Positions 1 to 8,399 of a stretch of 64,000 nt of DNA are shown here, piece after piece. The notes under the pieces were generated by a model. That model searched no databases, was not told where the DNA came from, and saw nothing but the letters and a program-made list of their open reading frames with translations. Source of the DNA: JAGLWW01 sp964640225 (GTDB lineage Archaea > Aenigmatarchaeota > Aenigmatarchaeia > PWEA01 > JAGHBM01); assembly GCA_964640225.1 (NCBI GenBank), contig CAZXFI010000003.1, forward strand, positions 1-64,000, read 5' to 3'. How positions within the stretch are numbered: the first letter of the stretch is position 1; each line of letters begins with the position of its first letter. A program made the position numbers and the translations under genes.

Positions 1-21
1 AAAAAGGTTGATTTTTCCAAG

Positions 22-37
22 GAAAGGTTTATATATG
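22..37 (+). promoter_or_regulatory. BRE/TATA promoter of the sulfate-activation operon
   Basis: A purine-rich AAGG stretch followed by TTTATATAT fits an archaeal BRE plus TATA box. Initiation about 25 nt downstream would fall near 55-62, leaving a short leader before the GTG start at 75. No other promoter-like element is obvious before position 4480, so the first four genes may be one transcript. This is judged by eye only. Confidence 0.6.
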
Positions 38-74
38 ATTAACACTACAATAAGAGTGTTGGAGTATTATTGGG

Positions 75-317
75 GTGTATGGACTGGTTAAAAGAAAAAG
101 ACCAAAAACAGGGAAAGTTACATTGAAAATCCCGTGGGAGCTTTACGTGAAGCTTAGTGAAATTATAGAGGGCACGGGCTTCTCCAGCGTAAATGAATTT
201 AGCGTATTTGTTTTAAGGAACGTGGCCTCCGGGGGAAGAATCAAGGACGAGGACAAGCTGACGGCCGGGGAGATAAGGAAGGTCAGGGAGCGGCTGAAGA
301 AGCTTGGGTATTTGTGA
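75..317 (+). CDS. Small ribbon-helix-helix (CopG-like) protein
   Basis: 80 residues. A basic N-terminus precedes a beta strand (KVTLKIP) and two helices around the GTGFSSVNEF turn, which is the pattern of a ribbon-helix-helix DNA-binding fold. A longer charged C-terminal helix ends in RERLKKLGYL. The gene overlaps the CysD start by a few bases, so the two are translationally coupled and probably functionally linked. The C-terminal tail resembles the end of the neighbouring CysD (QRLRALGYM), which is unusual for an RHH protein. It could be an autoregulator of the operon or a CysD-associated adaptor. The start is GTG at 75; an ATG at 79 is in another frame. Confidence 0.6.
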   Translation: MYGLVKRKRPKTGKVTLKIPWELYVKLSEIIEGTGFSSVNEFSVFVLRNVASGGRIKDEDKLTAGEIRKVRERLKKLGYL

Positions 318-2434
318 TTTTTATGGCTATGGACCATCTGGACAAGCTGGAAAGCAAGAGCATTTACATCATAAGGGAGGCCTACAACAAGTTCCGGAAC
401 ATCGGGGCGCTCTGGAGCGTGGGAAAAGATAGTGTACTTGGAGACAGCAGATTATATTATAAAATAAACGGAAAACTGAAATGGGGGACAATTGAGGAAT
501 TGTACAACGAAATAACACCAAATAAATCTTACAAGAAAGGAAGTAAAGAATTTTTAGTACCGAAGGAAAAAGTTGAAGTTCTGACTGTGAAAGGGAAAGA
601 ACAAAAAAAATCTGTTGTTAAATTTGGTAAAGTAACTCATCTAATTACTCATCCAACAGATAAAGATGTCTATGACGTGGAGTTACAAACAAAAAGGCAT
701 ATACAAGTTACAGGTGACCACGGACTAATAGGTGCCTGTAGCAGTACTAATGGACTGGGCTTGAAAGAAATGGAAGTCAGAAACTTAACCAAAAAAGATT
801 CTATTTTTTGCCTCAATACATTTAATTTTGACCACAAAGAATTAAAAAAATGGGGTAATATAAAAGTAGAGGACTGGCTTCTGGTTCTCGGGGGTCTCTG
901 GCTTGCCGATGGATGTTATGCTGTTGACAGAAAAATCATAATTTCATCTGGCGATAATAGGGGAATAAAAGAATTTCTAAAAAACATACCAAGGATGCAC
1001 ACCGCCACGGAAAAAATAGCAAAAGATCTTCAGAAGCACCCGGACTTTAACGGAGAAAGTCTTAAAATGGACCTGGCAAGAGAATTATCCGAAAAATATG
1101 GGGTATCTTTTTGGTCAGCATATGATAGTAAAAAAAGGATGAAAGATTTGCTGAAAAGAGAAAAAAATCTTTATGCTAGAATAAATGAAAACGGAGATGT
1201 TTGGTTATGCTCCAAAGAACTTGTAAATAAAATGAAAAAACTGGGGTTTGAAGGGAGAGGAGAAGAAAAGAAAATACCAAAATGGATATTTGAGGCATCG
1301 AACAGGCAAATTGCTTTATTTCTGTCGGGATACTTTGCTGGAGACGGGTCTTGTTGGAAGAAGGACAAAAAATTTGAAATCAACATTTCGGGAATGAACA
1401 AGAATTTAATTGATGGTCTGAGACCACTACTTTTAAGATTGGGTATAAACCATGGCCTCTCTGAAACCAATGCCAAAAAATCTGGATTTAGAACTAAAAA
1501 CAAAAAAATGTATCAAATAACAATATCATCTGTACAAGGACTTGAAAATTTCTTAAAATCTGTACCGGACTTATCGGGTAAATTGAAAAAAATTAAAATA
1601 TCTTGGAAAGGTAAAAGCAATTATCAGATTAGCGCCAGAAAAGTCAAGTCAATAAAAAAGCTTCCGAAAAGTAGAAGAATTGTATATGATATTGAAGTGG
1701 AAAATACACATAACTTTATTGTTAATGAAATTTTGTGCCATAACTCTACCGTTCTTCTTCACCTTGTCAAGAAAAGCTTCTTCGGAAAGGTTCCTTTTCC
1801 CGTTGTTTACATAGACACTGGCTACCACTTCCAGGAGATGTATGATTTTCGGGACAAGCTCGTGAAGGAATGGAAACTGGACTTAGTTGTGAGCAGGAAC
1901 AGGGAAGCGGACGAGAAAGGCATCGGGCCCAAGGACAAGTTTGACTGCTGCAACATGAGAAAAACTGAGGCCCTCAAGAAGACCATAAAGGAAAGGGGTT
2001 TTGACGCCCTGCTGCTCGGGATAAGGAGGGATGAGCACGGTATTCGCGCGAAGGAAAGGTACTATTCTCCGAGGGACGAGAGTTTCCAGTGGGACTACGA
2101 GAACCAGCCCCCGGAGATGTGGGACCAGTACAAGACGAAAAGCGACGAGAAGACGCACCTGAGGATTCACCCGATTCTGCACTGGACCGAGCTTGACGTG
2201 TGGCGGTATGTGAAAAGGGAGAATCTTCCCGTGAACCCGTTGTATTTTGCCAGGAACGGAAAAAGGTACAGGAGCCTGGGGTGCGAGACCTGTACCAGTC
2301 CCGTGGAATCAGACATAAGAAACCTGGATGACATGATACAGGAGATTCGCGAAAGCAAGACCGCGGAGCGGGCCGGGCGGAGCCAGGACAAGGAAAAAAT
2401 AATGCAGCGCCTGAGAGCGCTGGGGTATATGTAG
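314..2434 (+). CDS. cysD: Sulfate adenylyltransferase subunit 2 (CysD) interrupted by an intein
   Basis: The 706-residue precursor holds a PP-loop ATP pyrophosphatase of the CysD/PAPS-reductase family split by a 438-residue intein. Exteins join as residues 1-39 plus 478-706, giving 268 aa and restoring the PP-loop WSVGKD-STVLL. After the intein come the typical YIDTGYHF, GIRRDEHGIRAKERYYSPRDE-like and RSLGCETCTSP regions. With CysN it should form ATP sulfurylase, making adenylyl sulfate from ATP and sulfate in the cytosol. The start is GTG at 314 or ATG at 323/329; overlap with the upstream stop favours coupling. No APS kinase or APS reductase is visible in this window, so the fate of APS is open. 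Confidence 0.9.
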   Translation: MIFMAMDHLDKLESKSIYIIREAYNKFRNIGALWSVGKDSVLGDSRLYYKINGKLKWGTIEELYNEITPNKSYKKGSKEFLVPKEKVEVLTVKGKEQKKSVVKFGKVTHLITHPTDKDVYDVELQTKRHIQVTGDHGLIGACSSTNGLGLKEMEVRNLTKKDSIFCLNTFNFDHKELKKWGNIKVEDWLLVLGGLWLADGCYAVDRKIIISSGDNRGIKEFLKNIPRMHTATEKIAKDLQKHPDFNGESLKMDLARELSEKYGVSFWSAYDSKKRMKDLLKREKNLYARINENGDVWLCSKELVNKMKKLGFEGRGEEKKIPKWIFEASNRQIALFLSGYFAGDGSCWKKDKKFEINISGMNKNLIDGLRPLLLRLGINHGLSETNAKKSGFRTKNKKMYQITISSVQGLENFLKSVPDLSGKLKKIKISWKGKSNYQISARKVKSIKKLPKSRRIVYDIEVENTHNFIVNEILCHNSTVLLHLVKKSFFGKVPFPVVYIDTGYHFQEMYDFRDKLVKEWKLDLVVSRNREADEKGIGPKDKFDCCNMRKTEALKKTIKERGFDALLLGIRRDEHGIRAKERYYSPRDESFQWDYENQPPEMWDQYKTKSDEKTHLRIHPILHWTELDVWRYVKRENLPVNPLYFARNGKRYRSLGCETCTSPVESDIRNLDDMIQEIRESKTAERAGRSQDKEKIMQRLRALGYM
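431..1744 (+). mobile_element. Intein with LAGLIDADG homing endonuclease, inserted in the CysD PP-loop
   Basis: 438 in-frame residues begin with Ser (SVLGDS, splicing block A). Block B contains the TGDH motif. Two LAGLIDADG-type helices follow (LGGLWLADG and LSGYFAGDG). The C-terminal blocks read VYDIEVENTHNF and ILCHN, followed by Ser+1 of the extein. A Ser1 nucleophile, penultimate His, terminal Asn and Ser+1 make splicing chemically plausible. Base composition is clearly richer in A+T than the flanking extein, which supports acquisition by transfer. Both endonuclease helices keep an acidic residue at the metal position, so homing activity may be intact. Confidence 0.93.
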
Positions 2435-2442
2435 GTGTTTTG

Positions 2443-3696
2443 ATGGAGAAAGAGGACAATAGAACGAGTTCTAAAACCTCCTTTAAGGAAAAGGAGGACA
2501 TGAAGATTGTTTTCGTGGGGCACATAGACCACGGCAAGAGCACGCTCATAGGGCGGCTGCTTTACGACACTGATTCGCTTCCAAGGGAGAAGTACGAGGA
2601 CATAAAGGATGAGGCCGAAAGGACCGGGAAAGAGATAGAATTTGCCTTCGTGATGGACCATCTGAAGGAGGAGAGGGAGCGGGGCATCACCATAGACACG
2701 GCCCAGACTTTTTTTCGCACTGACAAGCGCGACTACGTGATAATAGACGCCCCGGGGCACAAGGAGTTCATAAAGAACATGGTAACCGGGGCCTCCCAGG
2801 CAGAAGCGGCTATACTCATGGTTGACGTGGACGAGGGGGTAAGGGACCAGACCAGGCGCCATGCCTACATCCTGAGTCTTCTGGGCATAGGGCAGGTAAT
2901 AGTGGCCATGAACAAGATGGACAAGGTCTGTTATGACAAAGAAAGGTTTGATTCGGTGAAAAAAGACCTGGTGTCAGTTCTGGACAAGATGAAAATAAAG
3001 CCCAAGTTTGTTATTCCCGTGTCGGCAAAGAGGGGGGACAACGTAGCCAGGAAATCGCGTGAGATGGAGTGGTATGGAGGAAAAACCATGCTAGAAGCCC
3101 TGGATGAATTCAGGACCGCGCCGGAGCCGGTAAACAAGCCGCTCAGGTTCCCCGTGCAGGACGTTTACGGGGGAATCGCGGTAGGCAGGATTGAGTCCGG
3201 CAAGGTAAAAACGGGAGAGGAAGTCGTGGTTCTTCCTTACGATAAAAGTACGGAAGTCCTGGAAATAAAGAAAATGAACGAAAAAACAGAAGAGGCCGAG
3301 AGGGGCGAGTCAATAGGAATTGTACTGGATTATAACGTAAAGAGGGGGGATGTCGTGGCTTCAGGAAAGCTTCCTGAGAAAAAGGATAGTGTAGAGGCCC
3401 AGCTTTTCTGGCTTTCTCCTGACACGGTAAGAACGGGGGAAAAGCTCGTTTTCAAGTGCGCCACCCAGGAAGTCCCGTGCGTCATGGAAAAAATTAAAAA
3501 AAGGATAGAGCCCTCCGACATGAAAGTGATTGAAAAGGACGCGGAAAAACTGGGCGAGCACGAAATAGGGGAAGTTGAGCTGAAACTGGAAACCCCTGTG
3601 TTCATGGACGACTTCAACGACATACCTGAAATGGGAAGGTTCGTGCTGGAAAGGAGCGGGACCATAAGCGGCGGGGGAATCGTCACAGAGGTGTGA
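2443..3696 (+). CDS. cysN: Sulfate adenylyltransferase subunit 1, GTPase (CysN)
   Basis: About 417 residues of an EF-Tu-like translational GTPase. The G1 loop is GHIDHGKST, G3 is DAPGH, G4 is NKMD and G5 is SAK, with RGITIDTA as switch I. Two beta-barrel domains follow and the protein ends in the CysN-type GRFVLERSGTISGGGIV. It lies 8 nt after cysD and should supply GTP hydrolysis that drives APS synthesis. There is no fused APS kinase domain, unlike bifunctional NodQ/CysNC. The first 20 residues are charged and poorly conserved in type, so translation could instead start at the ATG at 2500. An EF-1A paralogue is possible but the cysD linkage argues for CysN. Confidence 0.88.
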   Translation: MEKEDNRTSSKTSFKEKEDMKIVFVGHIDHGKSTLIGRLLYDTDSLPREKYEDIKDEAERTGKEIEFAFVMDHLKEERERGITIDTAQTFFRTDKRDYVIIDAPGHKEFIKNMVTGASQAEAAILMVDVDEGVRDQTRRHAYILSLLGIGQVIVAMNKMDKVCYDKERFDSVKKDLVSVLDKMKIKPKFVIPVSAKRGDNVARKSREMEWYGGKTMLEALDEFRTAPEPVNKPLRFPVQDVYGGIAVGRIESGKVKTGEEVVVLPYDKSTEVLEIKKMNEKTEEAERGESIGIVLDYNVKRGDVVASGKLPEKKDSVEAQLFWLSPDTVRTGEKLVFKCATQEVPCVMEKIKKRIEPSDMKVIEKDAEKLGEHEIGEVELKLETPVFMDDFNDIPEMGRFVLERSGTISGGGIVTEV

Positions 3697-3699
3697 AAA

Positions 3700-4479
3700 A
3701 TGTTTCTCGTCCTGGGGATAGACGCGGCCACATGGAAGATGATAGAACCCAACATCGGCAGGCTTCCTAATTTCAAAAAGCTTCTGGAAACCTGCTACAG
3801 CGGGACGATTCACCTGAAGGAAAAGCCCTACTCGCCGCCGCTATGGTGCGGCATGTTCTCAGGAAAAACCGTGGAGGAGCACGGGCACAAAGAATACGTT
3901 ATGGAGGGAAAGATAAGAAAAAGGGAAGACATACACGTGGACTTCATCTGGGACATCCTGGAGAAAAAAGGATACAAGGTAAAGGCGGTAAACGTGCCTT
4001 TCGTGGTGCCTCCCTACAACTTCGGAGTGGATTTTGAGCCAATAGGTTACGGACTTCCGGACAATCCGAAAGAGTGGGAAGAAGAACTGGAAAGAGTTAC
4101 GGAAAAAGTTGTCGGGCTGATAAAGGAAAAACCGGACGTGATTATAGCCGTATTCACGAGCCTGGACCGCATACAGCACTTCCACTGGGGAGAGCCTCTC
4201 GTGGCGGACTGGTATGAAAAAATGGACAGGCGATTGGGGGAAATTTTGTTTGACACAAATTTTTTGGAAAACGAGGATAACCGCTTTATACTAATATCGG
4301 ACCACGGATTCTGCTCTTTCGGCGAGGCCAAGGTACAGACGCTCCCGAAGAAAACAAAAACAGGGATTGAGATGAAGGGAGACCACCACGAGGATGCCGT
4401 GGTGGTGACAAAAAACGCGGGTTATGAAATAAAAAGGCCCCAGGACGTGTTTTTCGCGATACTCGGGGCATTTGACTAG
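3700..4479 (+). CDS. Alkaline-phosphatase-superfamily phosphodiesterase/phosphatase
   Basis: 259 residues with the metal-site pattern of the type I phosphodiesterase/nucleotide pyrophosphatase family: GIDAATW near the N-terminus, a YSPPLW segment whose Ser45 aligns with the nucleophile, SLDRIQHFHW, ISDHGF and GDHHED. No signal peptide is seen, so it is probably cytosolic. It starts 3 nt after cysN and is the last gene of the sulfate block. A role in hydrolysing PAP, APS or a sulfated or phosphorylated sugar would fit, but the substrate is inference. It is shorter than most family members because the usual long cap insertions are absent. Confidence 0.72.
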   Translation: MFLVLGIDAATWKMIEPNIGRLPNFKKLLETCYSGTIHLKEKPYSPPLWCGMFSGKTVEEHGHKEYVMEGKIRKREDIHVDFIWDILEKKGYKVKAVNVPFVVPPYNFGVDFEPIGYGLPDNPKEWEEELERVTEKVVGLIKEKPDVIIAVFTSLDRIQHFHWGEPLVADWYEKMDRRLGEILFDTNFLENEDNRFILISDHGFCSFGEAKVQTLPKKTKTGIEMKGDHHEDAVVVTKNAGYEIKRPQDVFFAILGAFD

Positions 4480-4523
4480 TTAGATTTATATTGCTTACGA
4501 TTTTATTAATACAAGGTGAAAGG

Positions 4524-5459
4524 ATGAAAGTGGGGGTAGTAGGAGCGGGAATGATGGGCTCCCTGCATTCCAGGGTTTATTACGAGTTGCCTGGAGTGGA
4601 ACTGGCTGCTGTTGTGGACAAAGATTTGGAGAAAGCCAGGAAAACGGCGGAAAAATACGGGGCCCGGGCTTTCAGCGACATGAAAGAGCTGGTTGGAAAA
4701 GTGGACGCAGTCACGGTCGCGGTTCCCACGAGCCTTCACAAGGACGTTTCTGTTTTCTTCCTGAAAAACGGGATAGACGTGTTGGTGGAAAAACCCATGG
4801 CCCTGACAATTGAAGAGGCCGATGAAATGATAAAGACGGCCGAGGAGAACAATCGGGTTTTCATGGTAGGGCACATTGAAAGGTTCAACCCGGCCATAGG
4901 GGCTTTAAGGGAAATGGTTAAGAATGAAAAGATTTATGAAATAGAAACCAGGAGAAGGAACCCCTTCATAAGCAGGATAAACGACTGCGGCGTGGTCCTG
5001 GACCTCATGGTGCATGACATAGACGTGGTGAGGTACATAACAGGGGAAACCCCGAAAATTGACTACGTTGTCGGGGGCTCTGTGAAATCAAAACACGAGG
5101 ACTGGGCCAAAGTCTTCGTACGGTACGGGGACATACCCGCCGTGCATCTTTCCGACAGGAGAACCCAGAAAAAGATAAGAAATATAGAGGTTACCTGCGA
5201 GGACAAGCTTATAGTCGTGGATTATTTCAGGCAGACCATAAATGTCTACAGCCAGGCAAAGATAATTTACGGGACCATACCCACGTTTGCCGAAAAAATG
5301 GAGACCGTAAACGTCAGGGGGGAGCCTCTCAAGCTTGAGCTTTCTGAATTCATGGATTGCGTGAAAACCAGAAGGAAGCCCTGCGTTGACGGGGAGGAAG
5401 GCAAGAAGAACATGCAGATAATATCCCAGATTCTTGAAAAAATGAGAGTGGGTGAATGA
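4524..5459 (+). CDS. Gfo/Idh/MocA oxidoreductase, probable UDP-sugar 3-dehydrogenase (WbpB/WlbA-like)
   Basis: 311 residues with an N-terminal Rossmann motif GAGMMG, the EKP catalytic lysine motif near residue 90 and DLMVHDID in the substrate domain. ATG at 4524 follows an AGGTGAAAGG ribosome-binding site; the reading frame extends upstream but without support. The stop overlaps the next gene by ATGA. Together with the UDP-sugar 6-dehydrogenase, the aminotransferase and the acetyltransferase nearby it matches the WbpB step: oxidation at C3 of UDP-N-acetylglucosaminuronate with NAD+. The family assignment is firm; substrate is inferred from the complete neighbouring pathway. Confidence 0.8.
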   Translation: MKVGVVGAGMMGSLHSRVYYELPGVELAAVVDKDLEKARKTAEKYGARAFSDMKELVGKVDAVTVAVPTSLHKDVSVFFLKNGIDVLVEKPMALTIEEADEMIKTAEENNRVFMVGHIERFNPAIGALREMVKNEKIYEIETRRRNPFISRINDCGVVLDLMVHDIDVVRYITGETPKIDYVVGGSVKSKHEDWAKVFVRYGDIPAVHLSDRRTQKKIRNIEVTCEDKLIVVDYFRQTINVYSQAKIIYGTIPTFAEKMETVNVRGEPLKLELSEFMDCVKTRRKPCVDGEEGKKNMQIISQILEKMRVGE

Positions 5460-6727
5460 AAGGGAAAATCTGCGTGGTCGGCCTGGGCTACGTCGGCATA
5501 CCCGTGGCCGCGAAGTTTGCGGAAGCCGGCTTTGAGGTCGTGGGCATAGACATAGACAAGGAAAAAGTTGAGAAGCTGAACAAAGGCGTCTTTCCTTTGA
5601 AGGGAGAGGAGCCTGGAATGAAGGAACTTGTTGAAAAAACCGTCAAAACCGGGAAACTGAAGGCAAGTCTTGATTACAATGAATGCAAGAATGCTGATTT
5701 TATCATAATTTCCGTGCAGACCCCCATGATGGGGGATGACCCGGACTATTCATTTCTCAAGAAATCTTTGGAAGAAACTGCCGGGAGAATAAAGAGGGGA
5801 TGCCTGGTTAGCGTGGAGTCCACCCTGGCTCCCAAGACCATGGAAAAAATTGTAAAACCTATTCTTGAGAAGGGTTCCGGGTTAAGGGCCGGTGATGATT
5901 TTTATCTTATACACTGCCCCGAGAGGGTTAGGCCCGGGCATCTCTTATACCAGCTGGAGTATTTCAACAGGGTTGTCGGCGGGGTAAACAGGGAGAGCGC
6001 TGAAAAGGCCATGGGATTCTATGAAAAAATCGTCAGGGGAGATTTGGACTTGACCGACATGACAAGCGCGGAGATAGTCAAGACTGTTGAAAACACTTAC
6101 AGGGATGTGCAGATAGCTTTTGCTAACGAAATTGCCGTGGTGTGCGAAAAACTCGGCGCCGATGTTTTTGAAATAAGGGAGCTTGTCAACAAATGCCCGT
6201 GGAGGGACATGCACGTGCCCGGGGCAGGGGTTGGGGGGCACTGCATACCGAAGGACCCCAGGCTTCTGGCTTACAGCGTCATGGATTCTTACAAACCGGA
6301 GCTGGTTCTTCTCTCAAGGAAGATAAACGAGGGCATGCCCCGGCATGTGGTGGATTTGGTAAAAGAAAACGTGAAGACAGACGGACCAAAAGCAAGCATC
6401 CTGGGACTGGCGTTTGTCAAGGATACTGATGATATGAGAAACAGTCCCTCCGGGGAAATAATAAAGGGGCTGGAAGAATCAGGGTTTGAAGTTTGCGCGC
6501 ACGACCCTTACGTTGAAAGCAGGGGGCTGGACGAATGCCTGAAAGGCAGCGACTGCCTGGTGCTTGTGACAGACCACGCCAAGTTCAGGGAGCTGAACAC
6601 CGGCAAAGGGCTTGAAAAAATAAGGAAGCTTATGAGGACTCCCGTTATCGTGGACGGGAGGAACCTGTTTGACAAAAAGCTGTGCGAGGAATCGGGTTTC
6701 GTGTATAAGGGCATAGGAAAGGGCTAG
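5456..6727 (+). CDS. UDP-N-acetyl-D-hexosamine 6-dehydrogenase (WecC/WbpA family)
   Basis: 423 residues of the UDP-glucose/UDP-ManNAc dehydrogenase family. GLGYVG at 9-14 binds NAD+. The substrate segment AEIVKTVENTYRDVQIAFANE carries the conserved Lys and Asn. The catalytic Cys263 lies in GVGGHCIPKDP. It performs the two-step oxidation of the sugar C6 hydroxyl to a carboxylate. The PGAGVGGHCIPKDP form is that of the UDP-HexNAc rather than UDP-glucose enzymes. It overlaps the upstream oxidoreductase by 4 nt and converges, with 4 nt overlap, on the ATP-grasp gene from the other strand. Confidence 0.85.
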   Translation: MKGKICVVGLGYVGIPVAAKFAEAGFEVVGIDIDKEKVEKLNKGVFPLKGEEPGMKELVEKTVKTGKLKASLDYNECKNADFIIISVQTPMMGDDPDYSFLKKSLEETAGRIKRGCLVSVESTLAPKTMEKIVKPILEKGSGLRAGDDFYLIHCPERVRPGHLLYQLEYFNRVVGGVNRESAEKAMGFYEKIVRGDLDLTDMTSAEIVKTVENTYRDVQIAFANEIAVVCEKLGADVFEIRELVNKCPWRDMHVPGAGVGGHCIPKDPRLLAYSVMDSYKPELVLLSRKINEGMPRHVVDLVKENVKTDGPKASILGLAFVKDTDDMRNSPSGEIIKGLEESGFEVCAHDPYVESRGLDECLKGSDCLVLVTDHAKFRELNTGKGLEKIRKLMRTPVIVDGRNLFDKKLCEESGFVYKGIGKG

Positions 6728-7779
6728 ATTAATTCTTGGGGCAAACCTTTGCCTACCAGGGAAATGCCTCCCCAGTATCTCATGAGGCGTGTTCCCCATT
6801 TGACGTCAAACTTAGGAACCTCTTCACCGAGGGCGTGCTTTACGGCGCCGTATATTACGTTTGCACCCGCAAGAGTTGACAGAACCATGGTCCCCTGAAT
6901 TCTGGGGTTGCTCTCCAGTATTTTCGGCACGCCTTTTTCGTCAAGCTTGAACTGGTATCCGTGGGCGTACTCCAGTCCCATCTCCATGGAAAGCTTTTCC
7001 GAGGCCTCTATTATCGGCTGGTTTTTTTCCGCGGTTCCGTTGAAGGTTATCCCGGTCCTTATGTGGTCCCTGGAGCGCGGAATCACAACGGTCCTGTTAG
7101 CGGTGAGCACATCCACCGAGTATTCCTTTCCGGAAAGAAATTCCGTTGCTATAAGCTCAGGGAAGCTTTCGCCCAGAATCGCTTTCAGCTCCTCTTTTCT
7201 GATGTGAACGCCGGAAGGCTTTTCCGAATAAAACGTCTTTTTCCTGTCTTCGGTTTCGCTGACTATCCTCAGTCCCCTCATGCCGCTGGAAACAGGAGGC
7301 TTCACTACAACTGGAACGTCAGGCCAGCCCAGGTCTTCCATGTGTTTTTCCAGCTCGCTGAAATTGTCTGAAAGGTAAAAATTGGCGGTGGGAAGGCCCA
7401 GCTTTCTGGATATCTTCATCAGCTCGTGTTTGTTGTTTGAAATTTCTATTCCCTTTCTGTCGGAAATGGCAACTTTAGTTCCGGTTTTTTCAAAATCCCT
7501 TCTGTGTTCCGACAGCTTGGCCAGCTCCGCGGTCACCTGCGGGAGGATTACGTCAACTTTCTCTTTCTCGCACACGTCCATTAAACGGCTTAAGAAAGAC
7601 TGTTCGGAAGGCTTTGGAATCACGTGGAAAGAGTCGCAGAGGTGCCTGCCCACCACGTCCTCCCTTATGTCCACGCCCACAGTCCTTATCTTCCTTTTGT
7701 CAAAGTTGTTCCTGAGGGAAAAAAGCGTGCCTTTTATACCCGGAGCCCCTGCTCCCGTGACCAGAACTACTGCCTCCAC
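6724..7779 (-). CDS. ATP-grasp enzyme (carbamoyl-phosphate-synthase-like)
   Basis: 351 residues with an N-terminal Rossmann-like VTGAGAPGI, a central ATP-grasp core (VVVKPPVSSGMRGLR, then ATEFLSGKEYSVDV) and the metal-ligand segment ILESNPRIQG. These enzymes join a carboxylate to an amine or similar group through an acyl phosphate. The GTG start at 7779 lies behind GGTGAT and overlaps the deacetylase gene by 13 nt. It is the last gene of the minus-strand glycan operon. Since the preceding enzyme can free an amino group on a sugar and neighbours make uronic acids, amide bond formation on a glycan precursor is a reasonable inference, not shown. Confidence 0.7.
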   Translation of the reverse strand: MEAVVLVTGAGAPGIKGTLFSLRNNFDKRKIRTVGVDIREDVVGRHLCDSFHVIPKPSEQSFLSRLMDVCEKEKVDVILPQVTAELAKLSEHRRDFEKTGTKVAISDRKGIEISNNKHELMKISRKLGLPTANFYLSDNFSELEKHMEDLGWPDVPVVVKPPVSSGMRGLRIVSETEDRKKTFYSEKPSGVHIRKEELKAILGESFPELIATEFLSGKEYSVDVLTANRTVVIPRSRDHIRTGITFNGTAEKNQPIIEASEKLSMEMGLEYAHGYQFKLDEKGVPKILESNPRIQGTMVLSTLAGANVIYGAVKHALGEEVPKFDVKWGTRLMRYWGGISLVGKGLPQELI

Positions 7780-8399
7780 CTTATCACCTCAAAGGCTTCC
7801 GCGTAATCATTGTCGGACTGCACGCCCCTTACCCTTGCAAGGCCCCTGATGAAGTCCTCGGAGAAATAGCCTCTTTTCATGGACTTCTGGGTATTGTAGC
7901 AGCTCAGCATGTCCATTTTCCTTTTAACGTGTCTTTCGGAAAGCCTGAAAAAGAAAGTCGGGGAGAAGCCTATCTTGTTCCACGGAATTTCGTAACCGAG
8001 AATGTTGGAACGCTTGTTGAACGCTCTCAATCCTTCCATGGCCACAACGTGATGGTCCTGGTGAAAATCATTAAGGGAAGGCATTATCACCAGGTCCGGT
8101 GAAAATTCCTGCCTTATTTTTATCAGGCTTTCAAGTATTTCCTGCCTTTTTTCGTGAAAACACCTCACCTTGAAATCATATATTGTATATTTTTCAAGGC
8201 CGAGTTTTTTTGCCACTTCCAGGAATTCTTTTTTCAAGGCGTCCCTGGGAAATCCCCCCGGGACCGAGTCCTCGGCCACGGAAAAAACCACCCACTTGAC
8301 ATCGTGCCCCTCTTCAAGAAAACGGGCCACGGTGCCGCCCGCCCCCAGTTCCACGTCGTCCGTGTGAGGCGAGAGAAGCAGTATCTTTATTTTTTTCAT
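7767..8399 (-). CDS. PIG-L/LmbE-family N-deacetylase
   Basis: 210 residues. SPHTDDVELGAGG near the N-terminus is the zinc and catalytic motif of GlcNAc-PI de-N-acetylase-like enzymes, and FHQDHH around residue 113 supplies the remaining histidine ligands. It should remove acetyl from an N-acetylated sugar or conjugate. It overlaps the aminotransferase by ATGA upstream and the ATP-grasp gene downstream, so all three are co-translated. No secretion signal is present, hence action on nucleotide-linked or cytosolic-face lipid-linked sugar is likely. Confidence 0.8.
   Translation of the reverse strand: MKKIKILLLSPHTDDVELGAGGTVARFLEEGHDVKWVVFSVAEDSVPGGFPRDALKKEFLEVAKKLGLEKYTIYDFKVRCFHEKRQEILESLIKIRQEFSPDLVIMPSLNDFHQDHHVVAMEGLRAFNKRSNILGYEIPWNKIGFSPTFFFRLSERHVKRKMDMLSCYNTQKSMKRGYFSEDFIRGLARVRGVQSDNDYAEAFEVIRWRQ

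Noticed and set aside
75..317. Toxin-antitoxin antitoxin gene
   Set aside because: RHH proteins are common antitoxins, but the next gene is cysD and no toxin-type frame is present.
431..1744. Group I intron or transposon in cysD
   Set aside because: The insertion is in frame without stops and has protein-splicing blocks at both ends; no RNA-intron core or inverted repeats are seen.
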